From assembly GCA_964547105.1 (NCBI GenBank), contig CAZJLO010000008.1, positions 1 to 56,064 of the forward strand: a stretch of 56,064 bases of DNA. The letters run 5' to 3'. Of the stretch, positions 16,587 through 25,771 are shown piece by piece. How positions within the stretch are numbered: position 1 is the stretch's first letter; every line of letters begins with the position of its first letter. The DNA comes from RXOA01 sp964547105. GTDB lineage: Bacteria; Bipolaricaulota; Bipolaricaulia; UBA7950; UBA9294. The notes beneath the pieces were generated by a model. The model saw nothing but the letters and a program-made list of their open reading frames with translations. It made no database searches and was not told the origin of the DNA. Both the position numbers and the translations under genes were made by a program.

Positions 16587-19500
16587 CTAGGGCACGATGG
16601 TGATCTCCTTGCTCAGACTTGTCTCCAACCCCTCGGAATCGGTAACGGTAATCGTCACGGTGTAGGTTCGAGCGCTGCTGTAGCGTATTCTCGGCGAGCC
16701 GCCTCCTCCGATGCCACCGTTTCCGAACCTCCAAGACGTGACGAGATTGCCGCCGTCCTCGGGATCGTACGATGTAGATCGGAACGCAACCCACTGATCG
16801 ACCGACGGCGTCTGCGGCTCCCACGTGAAGTCGGCGACCGGGGGCTGATTCTCGGGAACGGTGCCCGGAGGCAGCAGGTTGAACTCCGACGGTGCGAGGG
16901 CGCGTCCGAAGATGCGGACGTTATCGATCATCCCGTCGATGGCGTCTGGGCTCGCAAGTCCGATGCTCACGGGACTTGTGGTTGGCGTGATCGAGCCGGA
17001 GATGGCCTGCTCGGCAACCTGCTGACCGTTCAGATACAAGCGGACCCGCGATCCGTCATACGTTGCCGCAACCTGGTACCAGCGGTCCGCCGCGATCGTT
17101 GGTGTCGAAGCCGTGACTGTACGCGTACTGCCGTTGATGACCAGGATCAGTTTCAACTGCGACTGCTTGAGCACAAGCCGGTATGCGTCGGGCTTGCGCA
17201 GAATCGGGGCATCCGTGGTTGGGACCGTATCGAACCGGACCCACGCTTCGAACGTGAACGCGTCGAAGAGCGACAACGAAGCTGCATGCGGCACAGAAAC
17301 CGAATCGTTGCCCCCGTCGAGGCGAACGGCAAACGTGCCGTCGGCGTTGTCGGTATCCCATGTCGCTCCTTGCAGCGTGCCGTGGTTTGCGTTGGAGGAT
17401 GAATCAAACGCCGTTGAGCCTGACCCCTCGTTGAAGCGCCAGAACGCTCGCGGTTCAGAGAAGGCTGGAATTGACACGGAAACCGAACGCGTGGTCGAGT
17501 CGCTTGCCCCCTGGTTGTCGGTGACGGTCAGCTGAGCGGTGACGTTTCCACCGGTCGTGTAGGTGTGCGTCGGTTGCGGTCCTGTGCCCGTGCTCCCGTC
17601 TCCGAAGCTCCACGAGTACGAGAGAATGGTGCCATCAGGATCCGTGGACGACCCGGCGTTGAACGATACGGCTTGATCGACCGCTGGAGCCGCCGGCGAA
17701 TACGTGAAAGCCGCGTTCGGCGGCTGGTTCACGACTTCGGGGGTCAGGACGACACTGACACTGGAGGTCTGTCCGGCGATGACCTGGATGGTTCGCGTTT
17801 CCGGAACGTACCCGGAGCGCGTGAACTGAATCGTGTGAATCCCCGCTGCAAGCGTTGCCGAGCCTGGCGTTGTCCCCACGGGGCTGCCGTCGATGATGAC
17901 CGTCGCCCCCGAGGGCGAGGACGTCACTTGAACGATTCCCGTGGTCGGGGCGGGCTCTTCCACCGTGAAGCTCACGGTGTCGTACGCCCACTCGCCAGAC
18001 GGGAACTGCGTTTGCAGCGAAGCAAGCACTGTATCGCGGAATCCGATCGGGTTGTAGCTCAACACCGGGAACGCGACGGAGAACGACGTCGGGAACGAAG
18101 GGATTGGGGACGTAGCTGCGAATGCATACAGCGTTTCGATTCCCGTCGGTTCGGTGACCGTAATCGTGTAGCCGGCAACACCCGGAAGCTGACGGTTTCC
18201 GGCAGTCACTTGAGGGTTCGACTCGCGGTAATTCGGGAACAGCAACGAGACGCGCCCACTGGAATCCGCCTCGCAGATGTAGACGTAAGCGTTTCGGTTG
18301 AGGCTATAGAACAGCGTGAGCGGTTCATCGAGTTGGTAGTTTGACTTGGGAAGGCTGAGGTCCAGTGATAGCGCTGGCGCTGCCGGCGAGACCTGAACCA
18401 GTGCCGTGTCGATGTTCTGCCCACCGGGACCGGCTACGGTCAGCGTCACGGTGTAGGTTGTTGCTGCCGCGTAGCTGTGGGTCACCGTACCGCCAAATCC
18501 CGTTGCTCCGTCCCCGAAGCTCCACGAGTAGCTGGTGATCGTTCCTGTGGATCCGCCTGCACTGAAGGAGATCAGTTGGCCGACTGTTCCGCTGTACGGA
18601 CCCCCGGCATCGGCGACAGGCGCGAGCACTGCCGGGGAAATCTGGACTTGTGCCGTGTCCGTATCCTGTCCGCCGGGCCCGATCACGGTGAGGGTTGCTG
18701 TATACGTCGCGGCGACCGAATAGGTGTGAGTCGCCGTCAAGCCGAACCCCGTTGCTCCGTCTCCGAAGCTCCACGCATAGCTGGTGATGGTTCCGGTGGA
18801 ACCGGCTGCGCTGAAGGAAACCTGCTGGCCGGCGGTCCCGGAGTAAGGGCCCCCGGCATTGGCGACGGGCGCGGCAACGCCTGCAGTGACGATGTGCGTC
18901 GTGCTGTTGTTCGCTTCGTCCGACTCGTCGATCTGCAGCAGGTCGTCGAGGTTCACGGTGAACGTCTCGCTTGTCTGTGTCAGGGTTCGAGACAGAGATA
19001 CCGTGGTTGAACTGCCGGCCGACAACTGCCACACATACGTTGATGTTGCGGAGGACGTTCCGGCCAGCCTTACACGGAACAGCCCGGCGCCGATCGCGCC
19101 CTGGTTTCGGATCGTGATCTCGAATCCCACGGAGGCGCCCAGCTGGGGCGACGCCGGGGAGTGGGTGATGTTGGTCACGACGAGGTCGGCAAGCTGAGGC
19201 GTCGATACGGAAATCGTTCGGGACTCACTGTCGGTCGCGCCGTCGTTGTCGGTCACAACAAGCGTTGCCGTGTACGTTCCGCTGTTGCCGTACGCATGCG
19301 TGGCCGTCGATCCTGATCCGGCTGCTCCGTCTCCGAAGGTCCAAGCGTAGGAAACGATAGAGCCGTCGGCGTCCGTCGATGACCTGCCGTCGAAACTGAC
19401 TGTCTGTCCTGTGACCGGCGATCCAGGGGAGAAGCTGAACGATGCGTTCGGCGACTGGTTCGGCGACGGCTGAACGGTCACAAACCGTGTCGTGCTGTTC

Positions 19501-22034
19501 GAGGCGCCGTCATCATCGGTGACGGTGAGTTGAGCGGCGAACGTTCCTGCACTGCCGTAGGCATGGCTGGCGGTGATCCCCGAAGCAGTCGAGCCGTCCC
19601 CAAACGACCATGTGTACTGGACGATGGTCCCGTCGCTGTCTGACGATGGACTGCCGTTGAAGCCGACCGCTTGCCCCGGAGTCGGTGCACTTGGCGAGAA
19701 GCTGAAGCTTGCAGTCGGCGACTGATTCGGTAGCGCCTGGATCGTGATCGATCGAGTCGTCGTGCCTGTTGCGCCATCATCGTCGGTGACCGTGAGCCGT
19801 ACGGTATAGGTTCCCGAGACAGTGTAGGCGTGGCTGGTGGTGGAGCCGGAGGCGGTGGCGCCATCTCCGAATGACCAGCTATATTGGGTGATCAATCCGT
19901 CAATGTCGGAGGAGCCGAGGCCGTTGAACGAAGCGACTTCTCCCGGCGCGGGAGATGTTGGGCTGAATGTGAACCCGGCCGTTGGCGGCTGGTTGGCTGG
20001 AGCAAGGGACAACGAAAGCCGGCCGGCGCCGAATGTATTGGCGGTGCCTGCCGGGACAACCTGAGACAACACATCGGCACGCAACGCCGCCCCATCAAGC
20101 GTGGGTTGAGCGGAGAGCAGCAGCGCGGCGGCGGCGGTCACATGAGGAGCAGCGCAGGATGTGCCCAAGAACGGCGCATAGCCGCTTACCGAAGTGGATA
20201 CAGCATCGGGCGCCACCAGATCGGGCTTGGTTCGTCCATCATTGGTCGGTCCGCGCGAGCTGTACGGCTGAATCTGGAGGATTCCCGAGTACGGGGTCAC
20301 CGGAACGGCGCCCACGGTGAGGACGTCGCCGGCGTTGGCTGGAGCGATGATCGAGCTCGATGCCACGACGGGCGAGAGACCCTGGAACAGCGAGAACAAC
20401 TCGATCCGCTCGGAGCCGGAGCCGGTGATCTCGATTCGGTACGTTCCGTTCATGTTCGCCTGGAACTGAACGGACTCGGTTGGTTCTTCCGTCCCCGTTT
20501 GGTATTTCGTCGATGCGGCAACGACATTGTTGAGCGGATCGTAGACATACAGATCGTAGTCGGTGGAAGACGCGGGCCATTCGTTCCACGTCAGATAGAG
20601 CACCACCCGCTCTCCGGCCTGGGCTTGCAGCGTAATCGATGCATCGAGCTTTCCATCGGCATTGCCGTCGGCATAGGTTCCTTCCCAGTGACGCTGGGCT
20701 TCGTTGCCGGCGGAGTTGACCCACAGAATTCCCGCATCGACTGCCCGTTGAGCAATCGCTGCGATCGGACCCGTCCCGTCGTAGAAATTCGTGTTGTACC
20801 ATCCCAGCGAGTGGTTGATGATGTCGATTCCGTTGTTGATGCAGTAGGTGACTGCCTGGTCGAGGTCGACCTCATCCCCGATCTTGATCAAGTACAGCTG
20901 CGCTCCCGGGGCAATTTCGTGAACGATCTCCGCAACGGCGGTGCCGTGCGACACGCCGGATGCAATTCCCGTTCCCGAAGCATCGTAGGTCGATACGCCG
21001 TAGGGGATGTCTCCCGAAGCCTGCGACTGCGAGAGCCCCGAGAATCCCAGGTCGATCACAGCAACCTTGGATCCGGAACCGGTGATTCCCTGAGCGTGGA
21101 AGGCGGTCGCGCCGATCGCGGCAACGCCTTCTCCGCTGATCGCAAGAGCGTGAGGCACGTACGGAGGGCGGATGTAGACAGTACGGGATAGCTGGCCGAG
21201 GACGGCCTCCAGAAGCGACAGCGGGACGCTGGCGCGAATCAGGTTGGATGACGCAGCAACGTCCACATCGCCGATTCCCAGCGCCGATAGGGCGGCGACC
21301 GATGCATTGACTGCGCTGCCAAAGGAAGCTTCCATGACTACAGTTACGGTCGACGCCTCGGTAGACAGCGGAACGCCGAATGCATTGGCTACGGCGGTCA
21401 CCGTGTTTTGAGCCAAGGTCGGAAGATTGGTGAGGTTGACGGCGGACATGGAGCCGACTGTGCTCTCGACCGCCTGAACGAGCGCCGTGAGAGCCCCGTC
21501 GACATGCGGATTGTGCTCGGCACGTGCCATCTTGGACGCGCCGTAAGTCTGCCCGAGTCCAGTGGAGACGACGTGATCAGGGGCTTCGGTTCCCGCAGCA
21601 ACAGCGGTAAGGATGGCAGCGACATCTTGCTCGCCGCCGCTGGGCCAGGAGAGCACCGCCAACAGCCATCCCGGTGCAAACGAGATCGGCACGGCCACCG
21701 GGCGGTTGCCGTGGTAGACCAATTCGATGCCTGATGCTGTGAGCTGGCCCTCGATATCCGAGAGGTCTTCCCAGTAGCGCGAGTAGACGGACACCCAGCC
21801 TTCCTGAATCATCGACAGCTGGAACCGGCTGAAGCGGAGCCACAGCTGGAGATACGTGTTTGGATAGGGCTGAATCTCAAGCGGAATTCCCGATTGTGCT
21901 TCGAGGTCGACAGCGAACTGCTCCCACTCGGAGGTAAATGATTCTTCGACGCCGACCGACACGTTGACCTGTGCGTAGGCGGCAATCCCGATCCCGACAA
22001 TGACCGCAAGGATGACGATCGCTTTTCTTCGCAT
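16587..22034 (-). CDS. Secreted subtilisin-like (S8) protease with seven PKD domains, CARDB, DUF4384, PEGA and LamG modules
   Basis: This protein has 1815 residues from the ATG at 22034 (GGAGG six bases upstream). The order is: signal peptide 1-21 (AYAQ); an N-terminal propeptide-like region to about 300; an S8 catalytic domain about 315-680 with D328 (KVAVIDLGF), H363 (SHGTAVAEI), oxyanion N444 and S626 (GTSCAAPH); PKD domains at about 682-766, 770-855, 859-943; CARDB 948-1052; PKD 1054-1134 and 1138-1216; DUF4384-like 1221-1361; PEGA 1365-1432; PKD 1436-1520; LamG-like 1526-1722; PKD 1729-1815. No sortase or other C-terminal anchor is seen. The role is probably extracellular proteolysis with substrate- or surface-binding modules. 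The domain names are from motif reading; the triad is visible. Confidence 0.9.
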   Translation of the reverse strand: MRRKAIVILAVIVGIGIAAYAQVNVSVGVEESFTSEWEQFAVDLEAQSGIPLEIQPYPNTYLQLWLRFSRFQLSMIQEGWVSVYSRYWEDLSDIEGQLTASGIELVYHGNRPVAVPISFAPGWLLAVLSWPSGGEQDVAAILTAVAAGTEAPDHVVSTGLGQTYGASKMARAEHNPHVDGALTALVQAVESTVGSMSAVNLTNLPTLAQNTVTAVANAFGVPLSTEASTVTVVMEASFGSAVNASVAALSALGIGDVDVAASSNLIRASVPLSLLEAVLGQLSRTVYIRPPYVPHALAISGEGVAAIGATAFHAQGITGSGSKVAVIDLGFSGLSQSQASGDIPYGVSTYDASGTGIASGVSHGTAVAEIVHEIAPGAQLYLIKIGDEVDLDQAVTYCINNGIDIINHSLGWYNTNFYDGTGPIAAIAQRAVDAGILWVNSAGNEAQRHWEGTYADGNADGKLDASITLQAQAGERVVLYLTWNEWPASSTDYDLYVYDPLNNVVAASTKYQTGTEEPTESVQFQANMNGTYRIEITGSGSERIELFSLFQGLSPVVASSSIIAPANAGDVLTVGAVPVTPYSGILQIQPYSSRGPTNDGRTKPDLVAPDAVSTSVSGYAPFLGTSCAAPHVTAAAALLLSAQPTLDGAALRADVLSQVVPAGTANTFGAGRLSLSLAPANQPPTAGFTFSPTSPAPGEVASFNGLGSSDIDGLITQYSWSFGDGATASGSTTSHAYTVSGTYTVRLTVTDDDGATGTTTRSITIQALPNQSPTASFSFSPSAPTPGQAVGFNGSPSSDSDGTIVQYTWSFGDGSTASGITASHAYGSAGTFAAQLTVTDDDGASNSTTRFVTVQPSPNQSPNASFSFSPGSPVTGQTVSFDGRSSTDADGSIVSYAWTFGDGAAGSGSTATHAYGNSGTYTATLVVTDNDGATDSESRTISVSTPQLADLVVTNITHSPASPQLGASVGFEITIRNQGAIGAGLFRVRLAGTSSATSTYVWQLSAGSSTTVSLSRTLTQTSETFTVNLDDLLQIDESDEANNSTTHIVTAGVAAPVANAGGPYSGTAGQQVSFSAAGSTGTITSYAWSFGDGATGFGLTATHTYSVAATYTATLTVIGPGGQDTDTAQVQISPAVLAPVADAGGPYSGTVGQLISFSAGGSTGTITSYSWSFGDGATGFGGTVTHSYAAATTYTVTLTVAGPGGQNIDTALVQVSPAAPALSLDLSLPKSNYQLDEPLTLFYSLNRNAYVYICEADSSGRVSLLFPNYRESNPQVTAGNRQLPGVAGYTITVTEPTGIETLYAFAATSPIPSFPTSFSVAFPVLSYNPIGFRDTVLASLQTQFPSGEWAYDTVSFTVEEPAPTTGIVQVTSSPSGATVIIDGSPVGTTPGSATLAAGIHTIQFTRSGYVPETRTIQVIAGQTSSVSVVLTPEVVNQPPNAAFTYSPAAPAVDQAVSFNAGSSTDPDGTILSYSWSFGDGSTGTGPQPTHTYTTGGNVTAQLTVTDNQGASDSTTRSVSVSIPAFSEPRAFWRFNEGSGSTAFDSSSNANHGTLQGATWDTDNADGTFAVRLDGGNDSVSVPHAASLSLFDAFTFEAWVRFDTVPTTDAPILRKPDAYRLVLKQSQLKLILVINGSTRTVTASTPTIAADRWYQVAATYDGSRVRLYLNGQQVAEQAISGSITPTTSPVSIGLASPDAIDGMIDNVRIFGRALAPSEFNLLPPGTVPENQPPVADFTWEPQTPSVDQWVAFRSTSYDPEDGGNLVTSWRFGNGGIGGGGSPRIRYSSARTYTVTITVTDSEGLETSLSKEITIVP

Positions 22035-22053
22035 GATGCCCTCCGCGTGAGGA

Positions 22054-22854
22054 TTATGGAGCTGGGACGACTGGCTGGTACGGCAACCGAACGTACGTGA
22101 TCGAAGCCGATCGGGCCAGTGGGACAAGATCCTGAATTGGCAGGGAAAGCTCGACGAGCTGATCAGTTTCCTCTACGACAAAGACGCGATACGCTTCAGG
22201 GATCATAGAGTCGGCAGCCTTCTCGGCGACGACCGACACGCGAAGTCCGGTTCGTCCGATTGCGGCGGCCGAGGCGGCGGCAAACCAATCCGGGGAAACC
22301 ACCAACTGATAGAGCGAGGATTCGAGAGCGACGCCTTCCGGGGTCGGTGGACCCTTGAGATCGCTTGTAGGGAATGTCTTCACATCATCGAGCGAGATGG
22401 AGTCGGGCGCTGCATCAATCTGGGAAAGCGCGACAAGGATCTCAACCAACGTCGTGCCCGGATCGATTGTCTCGTTGGGCGTGATGACCAATTCTTGGCC
22501 ATCCTCGGATGGACGCAGCGTGAATCCGTACGAGGCGGTCTGAACGCTTACAAGAACGCTGCTTCCATCGACGTACACAAGGTTCGGTTCCTCGAGAAGA
22601 GCCTCCTCCTCGTCTTCCGCTTGAACAACACCCTTCCAGGACGAAAGACCATCGACTTCCGCAATTAGAACCGTGTAGCCGAGTTCCTTGGCCGATTCCA
22701 CTGATGCAGCCGTCGCGATCTCGATTTCGCCGACCGGAATCACATAGTACTCCTCGGGCACGAACACGGTTGGGACACACGCTGCAACGAGGGGGAAAGT
22801 CCCGACCGTAGCTGCGATTAGGATCCACAATGTAACACCGAAGCGAGTTCTCAT
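22054..22854 (-). CDS. Lipoprotein with a propeptide-like C-terminal module
   Basis: This 266-residue secreted protein has a signal peptide and probable lipobox VAAC ending near residue 26. No catalytic motif is recognised. Its last ~70 residues (VVAEKA..., LVELSLPIQDL, ITYVRLPYQP) resemble the segment just before the catalytic domain of the adjacent protease (VVMEAS..., LIRASVPLSLL, VYIRPPYVP). That segment lies where subtilases carry propeptides. The gene ends 19 bases before the protease start, so the two are probably co-transcribed. A role as chaperone, inhibitor or tether of the protease is my inference. Confidence 0.65.
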   Translation of the reverse strand: MRTRFGVTLWILIAATVGTFPLVAACVPTVFVPEEYYVIPVGEIEIATAASVESAKELGYTVLIAEVDGLSSWKGVVQAEDEEEALLEEPNLVYVDGSSVLVSVQTASYGFTLRPSEDGQELVITPNETIDPGTTLVEILVALSQIDAAPDSISLDDVKTFPTSDLKGPPTPEGVALESSLYQLVVSPDWFAAASAAAIGRTGLRVSVVAEKAADSMIPEAYRVFVVEETDQLVELSLPIQDLVPLARSASITYVRLPYQPVVPAP

Positions 22855-22935
22855 CGGATGCCTCCTTCTAGCTTTCCGTATCTACCTACACCCGATCGAT
22901 CCGCCGGTTTCGCACGTGTTTTCGGCAGCGGTGGA

Positions 22936-23736
22936 TCAGCCGCAACTTGGACAGTCGTAGCCGGAGGGTTCATTGTGCGGATCCCCCACGGTGTACGGCT
23001 GCGTCACGGTTCTCGACGCCCCCCGCGAATCGATCACCGTGAGCGAAACCTCATAGATTCCCTTTTCCGCGTAGAGATGGTTGGGCGAATGGTTGTTCGA
23101 CGTCGCTCCATCGCCAAAGGACCAGAACCAAAGGATGATGTCTCCATCAGGATCGCGGGATTGTGTCCCCAGGAAGCGAGTGTCGGCACCGAGAACTCCC
23201 CGGGAAGGAATCGGGCGGATCACGGGAAGGGGCGCGCTGTTCGGCGGAAGCTCGACCAATCCCCCAAATTGCTGATAGGGGGAGTCATAGACGGCCAGTC
23301 CGAGTGCGTTGATCGACATCGGAATTCGACCGAGATAGACTTGCCTGGTGTCGGGATCAGGAGTCGCCTCTACGGGGATCCATGCGGTTCCTCCTCCGAG
23401 CCCGAGGGAGATCGAAACGAGGAGCCAGGTGTGGCCGGTATCGGTTCCTTCCGCGCCGACCAAAACGGATACATACCCCATGCCCGAGAGGATGCCCTGC
23501 GTATACGCAGAGAACTGGCGGGATGACCACTCCGCCGGATAGTACTTCATACAAGCGACCTCTGACCGAAGAAGGTTCTCGGCAAGGCGTCCGATTGCAT
23601 CCGAGAGAATCGCTCGCTCTGCGGAAGAGTAGCTCTCATCAGCCGGCGGAACGACTGGGTAGGCCGACTCTTGGGCGTAGGATGCGATGCCGGCCAACAA
23701 GCACAATACGATGATGACAACGGTGATACGATGCAT
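22936..23736 (-). CDS. Secreted protein with a degenerate transglutaminase-like region and a PKD domain
   Basis: This 266-residue protein starts at the ATG at 23736 (GAGGTGG upstream) with signal peptide MHRITVVII...ASYAQ. The middle part (SAYTQGILSGMGY, VLVG, GHTWLLV, AWIPVEATP) has the look of a transglutaminase-like core, with the His and acidic positions present. The catalytic Cys position appears replaced: EWSSRQF where GxCxxxA is expected. A PKD domain follows (FLGTQSRDPDGDI, WSFGDGATSNNHSP, GIYEVSLTV). The tail ends CPSCG. It is the first of the three secreted-protein genes, 63 bases after bshA. The PKD call is firm; the transglutaminase-like call is tentative. Confidence 0.6.
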   Translation of the reverse strand: MHRITVVIIVLCLLAGIASYAQESAYPVVPPADESYSSAERAILSDAIGRLAENLLRSEVACMKYYPAEWSSRQFSAYTQGILSGMGYVSVLVGAEGTDTGHTWLLVSISLGLGGGTAWIPVEATPDPDTRQVYLGRIPMSINALGLAVYDSPYQQFGGLVELPPNSAPLPVIRPIPSRGVLGADTRFLGTQSRDPDGDIILWFWSFGDGATSNNHSPNHLYAEKGIYEVSLTVIDSRGASRTVTQPYTVGDPHNEPSGYDCPSCG

Positions 23737-23799
23737 AGTCCACCTCAACACGGATCCGGGTTCCCGAATTCTCCCAACGATCCAGTATAGCGGTTTGTG

Positions 23800-25050
23800 C
23801 TAGTCGGATGAACTAAGAGGCGCTCTGGAGCGAGGTGAGCGGAGAGCTCGTTCGTAAAGGGACTCGTACTTCGGAATGATGCGGTCGGAATGGAAACGGG
23901 CGGCGCGACGGCGAGCTGTTTCTTGCATTTGTGCGCTCATGGACGGATCAGACACGATTTCGATCACGCGGGCGGCCATGGCGTTGGTGTCCCCCACCTC
24001 CTCCAGAAAGCCGGTTCGCGCGTGTTCGACCACTTCCGGCAAGCCGCCGACCCGGGAGGCGACGACCGGAACGCCGACGGCCATCGCCTCGAGTGCGACC
24101 AAGCCGAAACTCTCCATCTCGCTTGGAAGGAGGAGAACATCGGCCAGCCGAAGGAGCGGAGCTACATCACGAACGACGCCGGCCAAGGTGGCGGGGCTGG
24201 TGGAACGCGCGGAGAAGGCGGAGGCGGAGCGGGACAAATGGTTCGAGGGCGCGGGCGCACATCANNNNNNNNNNACGACGCCGACAAACAGCGCATCCTC
24301 CAGGAGCCGGCGCTGCTCCAGTTCGTGATGCGCCAAAGCAGCATCGGGCCCGTCGCCGACCAGGACCAGCTTGGCGTCGATTCTCTGTCGTACGGCGGCG
24401 AAAATCTTCACGACGTCCGGAATTCGCTTGACCGAGCGGAAATTCGAGATGTGAATGAGAACAGGAATTCCTTCGTCCAGCACTCCCTCCAGGCAACACG
24501 GAGGCGAGGTCTCAGCTGGGCTCGGATCGACGAAATTGGGGATCATCTCGATCGGGCGGGTGATATCGAATTGCCGGATGGTCTCCGAACGCAGATAGGA
24601 CGAGACGGCGGTCACCGCATCGGAGGTCTGGATCGCCATCTTGGTGACGGGTCGAAACGAGCTGTTGTTGCCAACAAGGGTGATATCGGTTCCGTGCAGC
24701 GTCGTGATCACGCGAAGCGGCAAGTCAGCGGCAATCTGCCGGGCGAGGAGCGCTGCCGCACCAAACGGGATGGCGTAGTGGACGTGAAGGATCTCCAGCT
24801 TGTGGGCGCGCACGACCTCGGCCATCTTGGACGCAAGCGCAAGCGTGTAGGGGAAATTGCGGAGCAGTGGATACTCGTTGATCTCGACTTCGTGAAGCGA
24901 GATGCGCGGCGGAGTCAACCCAAGCCTGAATGGTGCGGCATAGGTGATGAACGCGACTTCGTGCCCGCGCTCGGCTAGATGCTTGCCGAGTTCCGTTGCA
25001 ACGACGCCGCTTCCGCCATGACTCGCGTAGCAGGAGATGCCGATCCGCAC
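23800..25050 (-). CDS. bshA: BshA, N-acetyl-alpha-D-glucosaminyl L-malate synthase (split by an assembly artefact)
   Basis: This GT4 glycosyltransferase joins UDP-GlcNAc and L-malate, the first step of bacillithiol synthesis. The N-terminal half has GISCYASHGGSGVVA, HVHYAIPFG and TTLHGTDITLVG; the C-terminal half has SEMESFGLVALEAMA and GGLPEVVEH, the UDP-sugar site. The two halves are separated by about 92 foreign or N bases. Removing 24182-24283 restores DALFVGVVRDVA in frame, matching the family. The start is GTG at 25050 behind AGGAGG. A longer ATG frame to 25104 is rejected because it passes through the ribosome site. It is the last gene of the bsh run, 10 bases after bshB. Confidence 0.9.
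24182..24274. other. Foreign insert plus 10-N assembly gap inside bshA
   Basis: Bases 24265-24274 are N. The 83 bases before them are markedly GC-rich and on the plus strand read as a charged helix (VERAEKAEAERDKWFEG), unrelated to BshA. The 9-mer ACGACGCCG occurs on both sides, at 24173-24181 and 24275-24283. Joining at that 9-mer restores a continuous BshA frame. I take this as a wrong contig end plus a scaffold gap of essentially no real length. Confidence 0.85.
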
Positions 25051-25060
25051 GTATCGCCTC

Positions 25061-25771
25061 CTAGAACGACTGAAACGAGAGTCCCAGAGGATCCTCAACG
25101 GCAAGATGGCCGCGGATCAGAAATCCCTCGCCGTAGCGGGCGCCGATCAACGATCCGTAGTACGCCATCCTTGCTTCCATCTTCCGATGGGTTGCCTCGG
25201 TCGTGAGTCGTGTCCCGGGATCGGCGGACGCATCGGCAATGAACTGCGTTTTGTACGCGAAGATCGACTTCATCTTCCGCTCGAATTGCGAGGAGATGTC
25301 GACAATGAACGTGGGGGCAAACTCTCTCCACCCCATGTAGTGCACAAGCTGCGTCGGTCGATGCGCCGGCTGATCGGTCTCGTAGCGCGGTAATCCCGAG
25401 AGAAACAGCGCATCATAGACGAGTTGGGACGCATGGGCGTGATCGGGGTGGCGGTCTTCCCAGTAGGGGACGAACGCGATTCGCGGGCGGAACCTGCGAA
25501 CAGCTGTTACGATCCGGCGTTTGGCTTCGGACGCGGTTCCGAGGTCGCCGTCTGGAAGCTCCAGATTGAGCCTGGCTTGGGCGCCGACAAGCGCCACAGC
25601 GCGCTTCGCCTCTTCGGCGCGAATCTCCGCGCTTCCTCGAGTTCCCATCTCTCCCTTTGTCAGGTCGATCAAAGCCAGCGTGTAGCCTGCTTCTCGGAGC
25701 TTGATCAGCGTACCTCCGCAACCGATCTCGATATCGTCCGGATGGGCGCCGAACGCAACGATATCAACCAA
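25061..25771 (-). CDS. bshB1: BshB1-type N-acetyl-glucosaminyl-malate deacetylase
   Basis: This LmbE/PIG-L family zinc deacetylase, 236 residues, removes the acetyl group from GlcNAc-malate in bacillithiol synthesis. The metal-binding AHPDDIEIGCGGTL sits at the N-terminus and HPDHAHAS in the middle; GEMGTRGS also fits BshB1. The start is TTG at 25771 with AAGGAGGG nine bases upstream. An ATG at 25801 is in frame, but the ribosome site then falls inside the gene. It overlaps the bshC stop by 8 bases. Confidence 0.92.
   Translation of the reverse strand: MVDIVAFGAHPDDIEIGCGGTLIKLREAGYTLALIDLTKGEMGTRGSAEIRAEEAKRAVALVGAQARLNLELPDGDLGTASEAKRRIVTAVRRFRPRIAFVPYWEDRHPDHAHASQLVYDALFLSGLPRYETDQPAHRPTQLVHYMGWREFAPTFIVDISSQFERKMKSIFAYKTQFIADASADPGTRLTTEATHRKMEARMAYYGSLIGARYGEGFLIRGHLAVEDPLGLSFQSF

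Noticed and set aside
19884..21191. 435-codon open frame inside the protease gene, plus strand
   Set aside because: Antisense to PKD and catalytic-domain coding sequence; Arg/Gly-rich shadow frame.
25051..25104. Longer bshA start (MPLRILWDSRF...)
   Set aside because: The extension contains the AGGAGG ribosome site and overlaps bshB; the conserved N-terminus begins at the GTG at 25050.
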